In this document: in pieces, positions 9,295 to 17,415 of the stretch
Layout: each line of letters begins with the position of its first letter
How positions within the stretch are numbered: the first letter of the stretch is position 1
Source of the DNA: Hafnia paralvei ATCC 29927
Lineage (GTDB): Bacteria; Pseudomonadota; Gammaproteobacteria; Enterobacterales; Enterobacteriaceae
NCBI RefSeq assembly: GCF_001655005.1
Contig: NZ_LXET01000046.1
Location: 1 to 64,000, forward strand
DNA length: 64,000 bases
Reading direction: 5' to 3'
Program-made: the position numbers and the translations under genes
The notes under the pieces: generated by a model
The model's input: only the letters and a program-made list of their open reading frames with translations
Database searches by the model: none
What the model was told of the DNA's origin: nothing

Positions 9295-9352
9295 AACAGT
9301 CTCAATTTTGGCTAGCCGAGCTCGCGCCTGCGGGGCCGCTAGCCTTATCAAT

Positions 9353-9649
9353 CTAACTGTCAGATAATTTCTTTCCTTTCCATTTATCCCAAGGACTTTC
9401 TGCAGGCGTGACAGAAGCCGCCGCGGGAACATCCGCAAGTGAATCAATATATAACTCTTCAACTTTTTGTCGCGCCCATGGGGTACGACGCAAAAACTTA
9501 AGGCTAGATTTAATGCTCGGATCGCTCTTAAAGCAGTTGATGTTGATGATTTTAGCTAGTTCAGCCCAGCCATAACGCGCTACCAGAGATATCAGCAAAG
9601 CTTCAAGCGTAACGCCGTGCAAAGGGTCTTTAGAAGATTGAGCGCTCAT
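9353..9649 (-). CDS. VF530-family (DUF2132) small protein
   Basis: A 98-residue protein with the family signature DPLHGVTLEALLISLVARYGW near residues 9-29, then INCFKSDPSIKSSLKFLRRTPWAR. The solved family member from Vibrio fischeri, VF530, is a small helical protein proposed to bind DNA. A short acidic and Lys-rich tail follows. Between the oxidoreductase gene (convergent) and uvrB; no operon link is obvious. Function unknown. Confidence 0.85.
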   Translation of the reverse strand: MSAQSSKDPLHGVTLEALLISLVARYGWAELAKIININCFKSDPSIKSSLKFLRRTPWARQKVEELYIDSLADVPAAASVTPAESPWDKWKGKKLSDS

Positions 9650-9767
9650 GGAAATTCCTGTCAGCGATTAACTCGTTGCGAGTTTGGTAAATTTTTCGCA
9701 CACCATACTGACTGCGGCCAAAGAGTGCAAGCCACCACAGTGCCCGATGTGAGCATCACGCCAGAGG

Positions 9768-11786
9768 CTAAGACATCGCAATAAACTGATCGCGCAGCGC
9801 CTGAATATCGTCTCTTAAGCTTGCGGCTTCCTCAAACTCAAGGTTCTGAGCATGTTTATACATCTGCGCTTCCAAATCACGAATTCTCTGCTCAATTTGT
9901 TTTGGAGACAGAGCTTGGTACGCTGCTGAAGACTCCGCGGCTTTGCTGCTACGCCCATGTTTTCCTTTACTACGTGACGATGCTTCCCCCAGTTGCAGAA
10001 TATCAGAGACTTTCTTATTCAGCGCCTGAGGAGTAATACCGTGCTCAAGGTTATAGGCTTGCTGTTTCGCTCGGCGACGTTCGGTCTCGCCAATCGCTTT
10101 TTCCATCGAGTTGGTAATGCGATCGCCATACAAAATCGCCTTACCATTAAGGTTACGCGCTGCTCGGCCAATAGTCTGGATCAACGAACGTTCAGAACGC
10201 AGGAAACCTTCTTTATCCGCGTCTAAAATAGCCACCAGCGAGACTTCAGGCATGTCGAGCCCTTCTCGTAACAGGTTGATCCCAACCAAAACGTCAAATT
10301 CGCCAAGGCGTAGATCGCGAATAATCTCCACACGCTCCACGGTATCAATATCAGAGTGCAGATAGCGAACTCGTACACCGTGTTCATCCAGATACTCAGT
10401 TAAATCCTCAGCCATACGCTTGGTCAGCGTAGTCACAAGCACACGCTCGTTAATCGCTTCACGAATTCGAATCTCAGACAGTAAATCATCCACCTGTGTT
10501 GCTACTGGGCGAACTTCAATTAACGGATCCAATAGACCCGTTGGACGAACGACCTGATCAACAATATCGCCACCGGATTTTTCCAGCTCATAATTACCCG
10601 GCGTTGCCGATACATAAATAGTTTGCGGTGCTAGCGCCTCAAACTCTTCGAATCTCATCGGACGGTTATCTAGGGCGGACGGTAAGCGGAAACCGTATTC
10701 CACCAGCGTTTCTTTACGCGCTCGGTCACCTCGATACATCCCACCAATTTGTGGGATAGTTACGTGGGACTCATCGATGACCAGCAAACCATCGGCGGGT
10801 AAATAGTCAAACAACGTAGGAGGCGCTTCGCCCGGCTTACGACCCGAGAGATAGCGGGAATAGTTTTCGATGCCAGAGCAGTAACCCAACTCGTTCATCA
10901 TTTCGAGGTCAAATTGGGTTCTCTGCGTCAAACGCTGCTCTTCCAGCAGTTTATTGTTGGCCAACAGTACCTGCCTGCGCTCTGCTAAGTCGACCTTAAT
11001 CTCTTCCATCGCCTGCAGGATACGCTCGCGCGGCGTAACGTAATGCGTCTTTGGATAAACCGTAAAGCGCTGAACTTCTTGTATCAGTTGGCCGGTTAAA
11101 GGATCAAATAGCGATAGTCGTTCGACTTCTTCGTCAAACAACTCGACGCGCAGCGCCACGTCTTCCGACTCTGCGGGGAAAATGTCGATCACTTCACCAC
11201 GAACACGGAACGTACCGCGCTGAAACGCTTGGTCATTACGCGCGTATTGCAATTCAGATAAACGACGCAGAATGGCGCGCTGATCGATAATCATCCCACG
11301 CGTTAAATGCAACATCATCTTGAGGTAGGCATCAGGATCGCCCAAACCATAGATGGCAGAAACAGAAGCCACCACAATGACGTCTTTACGTTCAAGCAAC
11401 GCTTTGGTAGCTGAAAGCCGCATTTGCTCAATATGTTCGTTTACCGAGGAGTCTTTCTCGATAAAGGTGTCAGAACTCGGCACATAGGCTTCAGGCTGGT
11501 AGTAATCGTAATAAGAGACAAAATACTCAACGGCATTTTCAGGGAAAAACTGCTTCATTTCGCCGTAGAGCTGTGCGGCGAGGGTTTTATTCGGAGCCAT
11601 AACCATGGTTGGGCGGTTAAGATCGGCAATTACGTTGGCAATCGTAAAGGTCTTACCCGACCCCGTAACCCCCAACAGTGTCTGATGAGCCAAGCCGTTC
11701 TCTAAACCAGCCTCTAAACGACGAATAGCCTCTGGCTGATCGCCGTCTGGCTTGAATGTAGAATGCAACTTGAACATTTTACTCAT
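9768..11786 (-). CDS. uvrB: Excinuclease ABC subunit B
   Basis: The damage-verification helicase-like subunit of nucleotide excision repair, loaded by UvrA and acting with UvrC. At 672 residues it is full length. Walker A GVTGSGKT is at residues 39-46; the beta-hairpin that inserts at lesions follows (YYDYYQPEAYVP); VIDESH is motif II; TIGRAARN is motif VI; the C-terminal UVR domain for UvrC binding is at about 630-665. As in E. coli it lies downstream of the bio genes, but here two extra genes intervene. A LexA box and DnaA boxes lie upstream, which fits SOS control. Confidence 0.97.
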   Translation of the reverse strand: MSKMFKLHSTFKPDGDQPEAIRRLEAGLENGLAHQTLLGVTGSGKTFTIANVIADLNRPTMVMAPNKTLAAQLYGEMKQFFPENAVEYFVSYYDYYQPEAYVPSSDTFIEKDSSVNEHIEQMRLSATKALLERKDVIVVASVSAIYGLGDPDAYLKMMLHLTRGMIIDQRAILRRLSELQYARNDQAFQRGTFRVRGEVIDIFPAESEDVALRVELFDEEVERLSLFDPLTGQLIQEVQRFTVYPKTHYVTPRERILQAMEEIKVDLAERRQVLLANNKLLEEQRLTQRTQFDLEMMNELGYCSGIENYSRYLSGRKPGEAPPTLFDYLPADGLLVIDESHVTIPQIGGMYRGDRARKETLVEYGFRLPSALDNRPMRFEEFEALAPQTIYVSATPGNYELEKSGGDIVDQVVRPTGLLDPLIEVRPVATQVDDLLSEIRIREAINERVLVTTLTKRMAEDLTEYLDEHGVRVRYLHSDIDTVERVEIIRDLRLGEFDVLVGINLLREGLDMPEVSLVAILDADKEGFLRSERSLIQTIGRAARNLNGKAILYGDRITNSMEKAIGETERRRAKQQAYNLEHGITPQALNKKVSDILQLGEASSRSKGKHGRSSKAAESSAAYQALSPKQIEQRIRDLEAQMYKHAQNLEFEEAASLRDDIQALRDQFIAMS

Positions 11787-11937
11787 GGATCAACACCTTG
11801 CTGAAATGCATTTGTCTCTTAGTAGGGCTACACCGTTTCAAATACCGAATCATCAGGCATTGAGTATGGAAGTCCTGCCAAATTTTGCCACTGACAAAAT
11901 GGTTTGCGCACATTCATCAGCGATTGAAATCTCATGA

Positions 11938-11957
11938 TACTGGATATAAATCCAGCT
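11938..11957 (-). promoter_or_regulatory. LexA (SOS) box upstream of uvrB
   Basis: tactggatataaatccagct has the CTG-N10-CAG core (CTG 11940-11942, CAG 11953-11955) with an AT-rich centre, close to the E. coli LexA consensus. It is about 150 bp upstream of the uvrB start; a minus-strand TATCAT -10 sequence overlaps its edge. uvrB is a classical LexA-regulon gene. Confidence 0.8.
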
Positions 11958-12274
11958 TTAAACCATCTATGCACCGTTTTGTACATTCTCTCTCGGTTGT
12001 TTGCGACGAAATGGGGCAGCTTAAAACGACAAATTACATCTGTTTTACAATTTTCACCTGGTGGTGACATTTATCCCCAAGACACCGCGCGAATTAACTT
12101 TTTTGTCTGGTGATTGTCAAGCTCGATTCGTTGCGCAACACGATTCTTAACCTATTGCTTGATTTTAACTAACACATTGAATATTAAAGATTATAAAATA
12201 TAGACACCATAACAACCAATGCAGGCGCAAGCCGCTCTGGCTCTGGATTTTAACGAGTTCTCTAAACCTAATGC

Positions 12275-12310
12275 ACAAGGTTATCCACAGGAATAGTGGA
12301 TAACTTGCAC
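12275..12310. promoter_or_regulatory. Paired inverted DnaA boxes upstream of uvrB
   Basis: A consensus DnaA box TTATCCACA at 12281-12289 faces TTATCCACT on the other strand (12296-12304), forming a near-palindrome extended by flanking tgca repeats. From memory, a DnaA-binding site has been reported upstream of E. coli uvrB; the inverted pair is the visible feature here. Confidence 0.65.
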
Positions 12311-12578
12311 CACTCCGCTTGGCGCTTGAGTTACGGAAAAATGACAATCTGTTGGCAAATCGACTCTGGAGTGCTTTTTTTAGTTAATTTTTTAGCTATT
12401 TTTTCTTCTTTATATACTTATTCGCACTAACAAAAGCACTTGCTCGGAAAACTTATTTCGTCATGCGGCGATTCTGCGCTTGATCTTTTATGTGCATGAT
12501 GAACGACGACTATGCGGCTGTACTTATTTTGAGCACCACCGTGATGAGCAATAAATGGGCAATGATCACTCAGGCTTT

Positions 12579-12600
12579 TATGTGTTTTAGATCACATTTA
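12579..12600. promoter_or_regulatory. CRP-like site
   Basis: tatgtgttttagatcacatt matches the TGTGA-N6-TCACA pattern with one mismatch in the left half. It lies 3' of the HTH gene and 800 bp from uvrB, with no clear gene to regulate. Confidence 0.4.
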
Positions 12601-12712
12601 GTTTTCAACGCCAGCCTCAACCCGACATACCTTTTCATGCTTGTTGATTGTTAGTCTTTTGTACAAACTTTTGCTGTGCTTGTTGCATTCACTAAACATG
12701 ATGAGTTTACAA

Positions 12713-13246
12713 TCATGGCTTTTCCAACCAGCCCGTGATCTCTCGCTGGTAGCGGCTATCGGCTTCGTTAAGAGATCGATGCAAGTTACATTGCATATTC
12801 ACTGCTGCAAGCTCGAGCAAGCGGGTATCAATGGCATAATGTTTAACATCCCTTAGCCATGTCAGAACGTTAGCAAGATGCCAAATTGAGGTCTTCCCCT
12901 GATGTAAAGGCGCAGGGAAACTCATTCCTCCTTGCTCCATCAATTTGCGCATATTCTGACGAGAAAATCCCACACGTTCCGCGATATCCGTTAACCCAAC
13001 AAAATCAGGCGCTGCTTCAGATAACACTGCGTTTGGGATCGCGCTGAGTACATCCTTAATCGCACTGGATATCGCCTCACGCGCATCTTTTGCCTCACGG
13101 CAAAAGCTCAGTGCAATACGCCCATTGACTCCGATGCCAATGGTGGCGTCGGTACACCCTGCAGCCCCTAAAGCCTCAATGTAATTCGACGGATCATCGT
13201 TCTGGTCCGACAAAGAAAAAATCAGCGTGAATTCGTAATCCTTCAT
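12713..13246 (-). CDS. HTH DNA-binding protein, putative antitoxin/autoregulator
   Basis: A 177-residue protein not assigned to a named family. The central helix-turn-helix (about residues 105-127, GLTDIAERVGFSRQNMRKLMEQG) resembles MerR/Xre-type excisionase-like HTHs. The N-terminal 95 residues are a small alpha/beta region (EFTLIFSLSDQ; TIGIGVNGRIALSF) that could be a HicB-like partner-binding domain. The ATG has an ideal aaggag site that overlaps the stop of the upstream HicA-like gene, nine bases away, so the two are almost certainly translationally coupled. Function as antitoxin and autorepressor is inferred from gene order and the nearby palindrome. Confidence 0.7.
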   Translation of the reverse strand: MKDYEFTLIFSLSDQNDDPSNYIEALGAAGCTDATIGIGVNGRIALSFCREAKDAREAISSAIKDVLSAIPNAVLSEAAPDFVGLTDIAERVGFSRQNMRKLMEQGGMSFPAPLHQGKTSIWHLANVLTWLRDVKHYAIDTRLLELAAVNMQCNLHRSLNEADSRYQREITGWLEKP

Positions 13247-13255
13247 ACCTTCTCC

Positions 13256-13510
13256 TTAGGTTGATTGCTTTTCATGATGTGCACAGTGCTCCACCACTTT
13301 TTTGAGCTGACGAGCGTGATTCATCGCGTTCTTTGGCGTAGACCAAATGCACGTGATGCAAAATTCACCACAGCGGCATTTTTCGTTTGGGTACGGGCAA
13401 TACATTTTTCCCCATGCATGACTCCCTCCCACTTCAATGCGCCACCCATTTTGCTCAACGAAATTCAGAACCTGCTCAATGTCCTTTTTGGGATGTACCG
13501 CTCTACTCAT
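13256..13510 (-). CDS. HicA-like small protein, putative toxin
   Basis: An 84-residue protein. The order helix, GWRIEVGGSHAWGKM strand-turn-strand with a GSH motif, then a basic C-terminal helix, resembles the HicA double-stranded-RNA-binding toxin fold, in which the histidine is catalytic. Unlike classical HicA it carries a cysteine cluster (C-P-x6-C-x-C-x3-C-x2-C) in its middle, so a metal-binding variant is possible. The frame is open to 13537, but ATG 13510 follows ggag at correct spacing. First gene of a two-gene unit inserted between bioD and uvrB. Confidence 0.65.
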   Translation of the reverse strand: MSRAVHPKKDIEQVLNFVEQNGWRIEVGGSHAWGKMYCPYPNEKCRCGEFCITCIWSTPKNAMNHARQLKKVVEHCAHHEKQST

Positions 13511-13542
13511 CTTCTGCTCCAAGCTTAAAAAAAACACAACGA

Positions 13543-13558
13543 GTTGTCAATTGACAAC
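13543..13558. promoter_or_regulatory. 16-bp perfect palindrome, putative operator of the HicA-like/HTH unit
   Basis: gttgtcaattgacaac is a perfect palindrome 33 bp upstream of the HicA-like start. On the minus strand it contains a consensus TTGACA -35 hexamer with a weak -10 (taagct) 17 bp downstream, so a bound repressor would block the promoter. The HTH protein of the same unit is the natural candidate. Confidence 0.65.
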
Positions 13559-13666
13559 CTTTATTGAAACGAGCGAAAGATACTATGGATTGAAAACACG
13601 AAATAGAGGGAATCAACAGGAATGGAATGCGCTGCGCAAAACAATTTGGCACAGCGCTAAATTGCA

Positions 13667-14374
13667 TCAGTACAAGAATGAGAGATCTAAATATCGAGCC
13701 AACGCCCTAGCATTCGCCTGTGGCAAATGAGGAATTTCACCAAGGCAGGCTACGGGCAATAAACGCCTCAGCGTTGCCATATACTCCGCATGTCGTGGCC
13801 CAGGCTCAATGACACAGTTGGCCACCCATCCTCCCAGCCTTAGCCCCGACTGTTGCACTGCCTGAGCGGTGAGTAAAGCGTGATTAATACAACCAAGTTT
13901 AACCCCGACAACAAGAATTACAGGCAGTTGTTCTTGTTGAGCCCATTGCGCAAAAGAAGTGGACTCACTCAGCGGCGTGTACCATCCTCCTGCCCCTTCT
14001 ACCAAAACCCAGTCAGCTTTTTTGCGCAATGCCTGTAAGCCTTCAGACATCACTGAAAACGCGATAGGTTTGCCTTCATCTGCGCTAATAATATGCGGTG
14101 ACGTTGGTTCTTCGAAAGTGTAGGGATTCACCTCAGCATAACTGAGCGATATGGATGAAGCGGACTGCAAAGCTAACGCATCCGTGTTGCGCAACTCGCC
14201 ATTGCGCCATTCACTGCCCGAAGCAACCGGCTTATATCCAGCCGTCACTTTGCCTATGTTAGCTGCGGCCTCAAGTAAAGCGGCGCTGACGACCGTTTTG
14301 CCTACTTCCGTGTCCGTTCCCGTCACAAACCATGCTTCGCCTAGTTTTGATAAATTTTTTTCTTGCTCATTCAC
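13667..14374 (-). CDS. bioD: Dethiobiotin synthetase
   Basis: ATP-dependent carboxylase that closes the ureido ring of dethiobiotin from 7,8-diaminopelargonate and CO2, the penultimate biotin step. The P-loop is GTDTEVGKT at about residues 19-27, followed by GYKPVASGSE and EGAGGWYTPL. It has about ten extra N-terminal residues (MNEQEKNLSK) compared with E. coli BioD. Last gene of bioBFCD; it overlaps bioC by 8 bp. A GC-rich hairpin without a clear U tract follows at about 13626-13657. Confidence 0.94.
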   Translation of the reverse strand: MNEQEKNLSKLGEAWFVTGTDTEVGKTVVSAALLEAAANIGKVTAGYKPVASGSEWRNGELRNTDALALQSASSISLSYAEVNPYTFEEPTSPHIISADEGKPIAFSVMSEGLQALRKKADWVLVEGAGGWYTPLSESTSFAQWAQQEQLPVILVVGVKLGCINHALLTAQAVQQSGLRLGGWVANCVIEPGPRHAEYMATLRRLLPVACLGEIPHLPQANARALARYLDLSFLY

Positions 14375-15134
14375 GATATAAAACTCCTGTCACCAACTGA
14401 TAGCTCAGCGGAAAACCGGCTTCTTGTTGAGGATAAACGCTAGCCAGCCGCTCAAAACGGCCGCGGCTCGTCAGCCCAGAATCTCGCCCTTGATGCAAAT
14501 GTGTGGCGCCAATCCCTTTTAAAGACTTCATCAGGGTCATCACATCAGGATAAAATTCGGTTTCCTGCGTTAACTGCAAATCATGGGAAAACGGCGCACA
14601 GGCGAGTTTTATCGCCTCAAACGCGAGAAACTGGTTGGTATGTGTTTTTCCATCAACTTGCTGCCAAGCCTGAGCGAGCTCAGCAAGCGACCCTTGAGCC
14701 AAAGAAGAAAAAACCACTTTACCGCCAGGTTTAACAACGCGATGCATTTCCGCTAGAGCCGCATGCAAAGAACTACACCATTGGATCGCCAAATTGCTAA
14801 AGCACAGATCCACGCTGCCATCGGGCAACGGAATGTGTTCTATATCGGCGAGAACATACTCATCTGCGCTGTCATTGCCACGAGATTTCTCCAGCATGCC
14901 TGCTGCCAGATCAAGAGCGATCACCTGCGCTCCTGCGTGTCGAAACCGGCGGCTAAAAAATCCCGTTCCACAGCCCGCATCAAGCACCTTCAGACCTTCG
15001 TAATTACTCACGCGCGCCAACAGTTTTTCGCCGCATAAGCGCTGAAAAGCAGCCACGATGTCATAACTGTTAGCCGCTCGGCTGAAAGAGGCTGCTATCG
15101 CAGATTTATTGACACTAAGCGTTGATGGCTGCAT
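14367..15134 (-). CDS. bioC: Malonyl-ACP O-methyltransferase
   Basis: SAM-dependent methyltransferase that caps malonyl-ACP so that the fatty acid enzymes can build the pimeloyl chain. Motif I is VLDAGCGTGFFS, followed by VIALDLAAGML; the YELVTGVLY-like C-terminus is conserved (YQLVTGVLYRE). 255 residues, normal for the family. Overlaps bioF by 20 bp and bioD by 8 bp, so the four genes are translationally linked. Confidence 0.94.
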   Translation of the reverse strand: MQPSTLSVNKSAIAASFSRAANSYDIVAAFQRLCGEKLLARVSNYEGLKVLDAGCGTGFFSRRFRHAGAQVIALDLAAGMLEKSRGNDSADEYVLADIEHIPLPDGSVDLCFSNLAIQWCSSLHAALAEMHRVVKPGGKVVFSSLAQGSLAELAQAWQQVDGKTHTNQFLAFEAIKLACAPFSHDLQLTQETEFYPDVMTLMKSLKGIGATHLHQGRDSGLTSRGRFERLASVYPQQEAGFPLSYQLVTGVLYRE

Positions 15135-16272
15135 AAAATCCCTCCAGCAGGCGCTGAATATCCTGTTCCTGATGCGCAGCGCTTAGGGTTATACGTAAGC
15201 GCGCGGTGCCTGGTGGTACCGTCGGTGGCCGGATGGCGCTTGCCCATATTCCCTGATCACGTAGGTTTTGTGCTAAATCTAACGCCGCCTGATTTTCACC
15301 AATGATGACAGGCTGAATTGCCGAGTCTGACGCCATAAGCTGCAAACGAGTATCTGCCAACCCTCGCCGAAATAGCTGTACGTTATGCTGCAGTTGCTCA
15401 CGCAAGTCATCGCCTTTACGTACTTGCTGTAGCGCCACACGCAACGCACATGCCTGCGCCGGTGGCATACTCGTGCTGTAAATTAAATGGCGGGCAAATT
15501 GAATAAAATACTCTGCGACTGACTCGGAACACAAAACCGCAGCACCGCTCAGGCCAAATGCTTTGCCAAAGGTGACAACCAAAAGATCTGGCTTTATGCG
15601 CTGTTGATCGCTGGTTCCGCGTCCTTGCTCACCGCACACGCCCACGCCATGTGCATCATCAACCATAAGCCATGCCCCACTCTGCCGGCTTTTTTCCACT
15701 AGCGCAGATAGCGGAGCACTATCGCCATCCATGCTAAAAACGCCCTCGGTGACCACCAATGCTTGCCCTCCATCGCTCTTACTAAGCAATTTCTCTAAAG
15801 AGTCAGGCTGATTGTGTTGAAAACGCCTGAGCGTCGCATCAGATTGCATCGATGCTTCCATGAGAGAGGCATGGCTGAGCTTATCGGCAAAAATAAAATC
15901 CCCTTTCTGCATCAGCGCAGCAATAACAGCCTGATTCGCCGCATAGCCGGAAATAAACATGAGCGCTCGCGGATAGCCCAACCATTCAGCTAACTCCTGT
16001 TCAAGCTGAGCATGCGCAGATGTGAAGCCGGTGACGTGGCCAGACCCAGCACTACCTATACCATAGCGATCGGCCCCTTCCTGCCATGCTCGGATTACCG
16101 CGGTATCTCGGCTTAGCCCGAGATAATCATTTGACGAGAAATTGAGATATTGTCGACCATTAACGCTGATTTCACGTCCACTGCCGTTTTCGCTGATCGT
16201 CCGTGAACGATAAGCGCCTGCAGAGCGACGCTCACTCAGACGTTGATCGATTCTTTGTTGGAAGCTCATCAT
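15115..16272 (-). CDS. bioF: 8-amino-7-oxononanoate synthase
   Basis: PLP enzyme condensing pimeloyl-ACP (or -CoA) with alanine. Conserved features include LNFSSNDYLGLS near residue 44, MVDDAHGVG, and the PLP lysine in VTFGKAFGLSGAA. The frame opens with TTG at 16275 and then ATG ATG (16272, 16269); an ATG start within the bioB stop (TGATG) is preferred. No strong Shine-Dalgarno sequence is seen, so translation probably relies on coupling to bioB. Confidence 0.94.
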   Translation of the reverse strand: MMSFQQRIDQRLSERRSAGAYRSRTISENGSGREISVNGRQYLNFSSNDYLGLSRDTAVIRAWQEGADRYGIGSAGSGHVTGFTSAHAQLEQELAEWLGYPRALMFISGYAANQAVIAALMQKGDFIFADKLSHASLMEASMQSDATLRRFQHNQPDSLEKLLSKSDGGQALVVTEGVFSMDGDSAPLSALVEKSRQSGAWLMVDDAHGVGVCGEQGRGTSDQQRIKPDLLVVTFGKAFGLSGAAVLCSESVAEYFIQFARHLIYSTSMPPAQACALRVALQQVRKGDDLREQLQHNVQLFRRGLADTRLQLMASDSAIQPVIIGENQAALDLAQNLRDQGIWASAIRPPTVPPGTARLRITLSAAHQEQDIQRLLEGFYAAINA

Positions 16273-17309
16273 CAAAAGGCTGCGTTATAGAACTGTTCTG
16301 TATCAGCATGCAGCAATTGTTCGGTGAGATGCTGTTGTTGCTGATTATCGCCGTGTTCAGTTTCCGTCAACTGAGGATTTAGTCCCAATTTGCGGAACAG
16401 CTGCACGTCTTTGTCCTCACCCGGATTAGGCGTCGTCAATAGTTTGCAGCCATAAAAAATGGAGTTAGCGCCGGCCATGAAGCACATTGCCTGCGTTTGT
16501 TCGTTCATCTGTTCACGTCCGGCAGACAAACGAACATAAGACGTTGGCATCATGATGCGTGCTACAGCGATAGTGCGAATAAAATCAAAGGCATCTACGT
16601 CGTCATTATCTGCCAGCGGCGTACCCTTCACTTTCACCAACATATTGATGGGCACACTTTCCGGCGCTTTAGGTAGATTAGCCAGTTGGGTGAGTAAACC
16701 CGCACGGTCGCGCACCGTTTCACCCAGACCGACAATCCCACCGGAACAAACTTTAATGCCCGCTTCTCGTACTTTCTCTAAGGTGTCCAAACGTTCTTGG
16801 TAGCTGCGAGTGGTAATAATGCTGCCGTAGAATTCTGGCGACGTGTCTAGGTTATGATTGTAATAATCTAGCCCTGCATCGGCTAAGCGATTAGCCTGTT
16901 GATCTGACAGCGTGCCCAGCGTCATGCAGGTTTCCATTCCCATCTCTTTCACACCCTGTACCATCTGTTCAAGATAGGGCATATCGCGATCGTGAGGATT
17001 TTTCCACGCAGCCCCCATGCAGAATCGGGTCGAACCTGCGGCTTTCGCCTGCCGCGCAGAATCTAAGACCTGTTGCACTTCCATCAGCTTCTCTGACTCA
17101 AGCCCTGTTTTATAACGCGAACTTTGTGGACAGTATTTACAGTCTTCAGGACATGCGCCGGTTTTAATCGAAAGCAGCGTGCTCACCTGCACTTGACGCG
17201 GATCGAAATGTTGACGATGTACCTGCTGTGCTTCAAACATCAGTTCGAGGAACGGCTTTGCAAACAGAGCTTGGGCTTGCTCTAATGTCCAATGTTGACG
17301 ACCTGCCAT
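16272..17309 (-). CDS. bioB: Biotin synthase
   Basis: Radical-SAM enzyme inserting sulfur into dethiobiotin. The [4Fe-4S] cysteines are C53, C57 and C60 in GACPEDCKYC; the [2Fe-2S] cluster ligands lie in FCMGAAWKN and the ACMTLGTL-equivalent TCMTLGTL, plus CSGGIVGLGE. 345 residues, matching E. coli. First gene of the leftward bio operon, transcribed from the BirA-controlled divergent promoter shared with bioA. Confidence 0.96.
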   Translation of the reverse strand: MAGRQHWTLEQAQALFAKPFLELMFEAQQVHRQHFDPRQVQVSTLLSIKTGACPEDCKYCPQSSRYKTGLESEKLMEVQQVLDSARQAKAAGSTRFCMGAAWKNPHDRDMPYLEQMVQGVKEMGMETCMTLGTLSDQQANRLADAGLDYYNHNLDTSPEFYGSIITTRSYQERLDTLEKVREAGIKVCSGGIVGLGETVRDRAGLLTQLANLPKAPESVPINMLVKVKGTPLADNDDVDAFDFIRTIAVARIMMPTSYVRLSAGREQMNEQTQAMCFMAGANSIFYGCKLLTTPNPGEDKDVQLFRKLGLNPQLTETEHGDNQQQQHLTEQLLHADTEQFYNAAF

Positions 17310-17372
17310 AATGGCAACTCCCTATTCAATTTGAGGGGAAAAAGTGTCGTCAGTTTAGAAAAAAGCGGTACA

Positions 17373-17406
17373 CTGTCAACCAAATGATCACTATTTTAGT
17401 TTACCA
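17373..17406. promoter_or_regulatory. BirA operator between bioB and bioA
   Basis: On the minus strand the half sites TGGTAAACT and GGTTGACAG are separated by exactly 16 bp, the same geometry as the E. coli bio operator (TTGTAAACC-N16-GGTTTACAA). It lies in the 106-bp divergent intergenic region, so biotinoyl-AMP-bound BirA would repress both bioA and bioBFCD. Confidence 0.85.
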
Positions 17407-17415
17407 ATACTTATT

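Larger units (their letters stand above)
11787..12712. other. Long uvrB upstream region (926 bp)
   Basis: Between the uvrB start and the 3' end of the HTH gene no convincing ORF is seen. It holds the LexA box, the inverted DnaA boxes and the CRP-like site described separately, plus AT-rich DNA around 12360-12430. In E. coli the equivalent bioD-uvrB gap is shorter and gene-free. Confidence 0.6.

Noticed and set aside
9310..9350. ggctagc/gctagcc arms between the oxidoreductase and VF530-type genes
   Set aside because: Long loop and no U tract; not a convincing terminator.
12275..12310. Replication origin
   Set aside because: Only two DnaA boxes, with no AT-rich unwinding array or origin genes nearby.
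12165..12347. 60-residue minus-strand open frame upstream of uvrB
   Set aside because: No ribosome-binding site, poor composition, and it overlaps the DnaA boxes; treated as chance.
12641..12856. Plus-strand 71-residue frame near the CRP-like site
   Set aside because: Overlaps the HTH gene antisense and has no ribosome-binding site.
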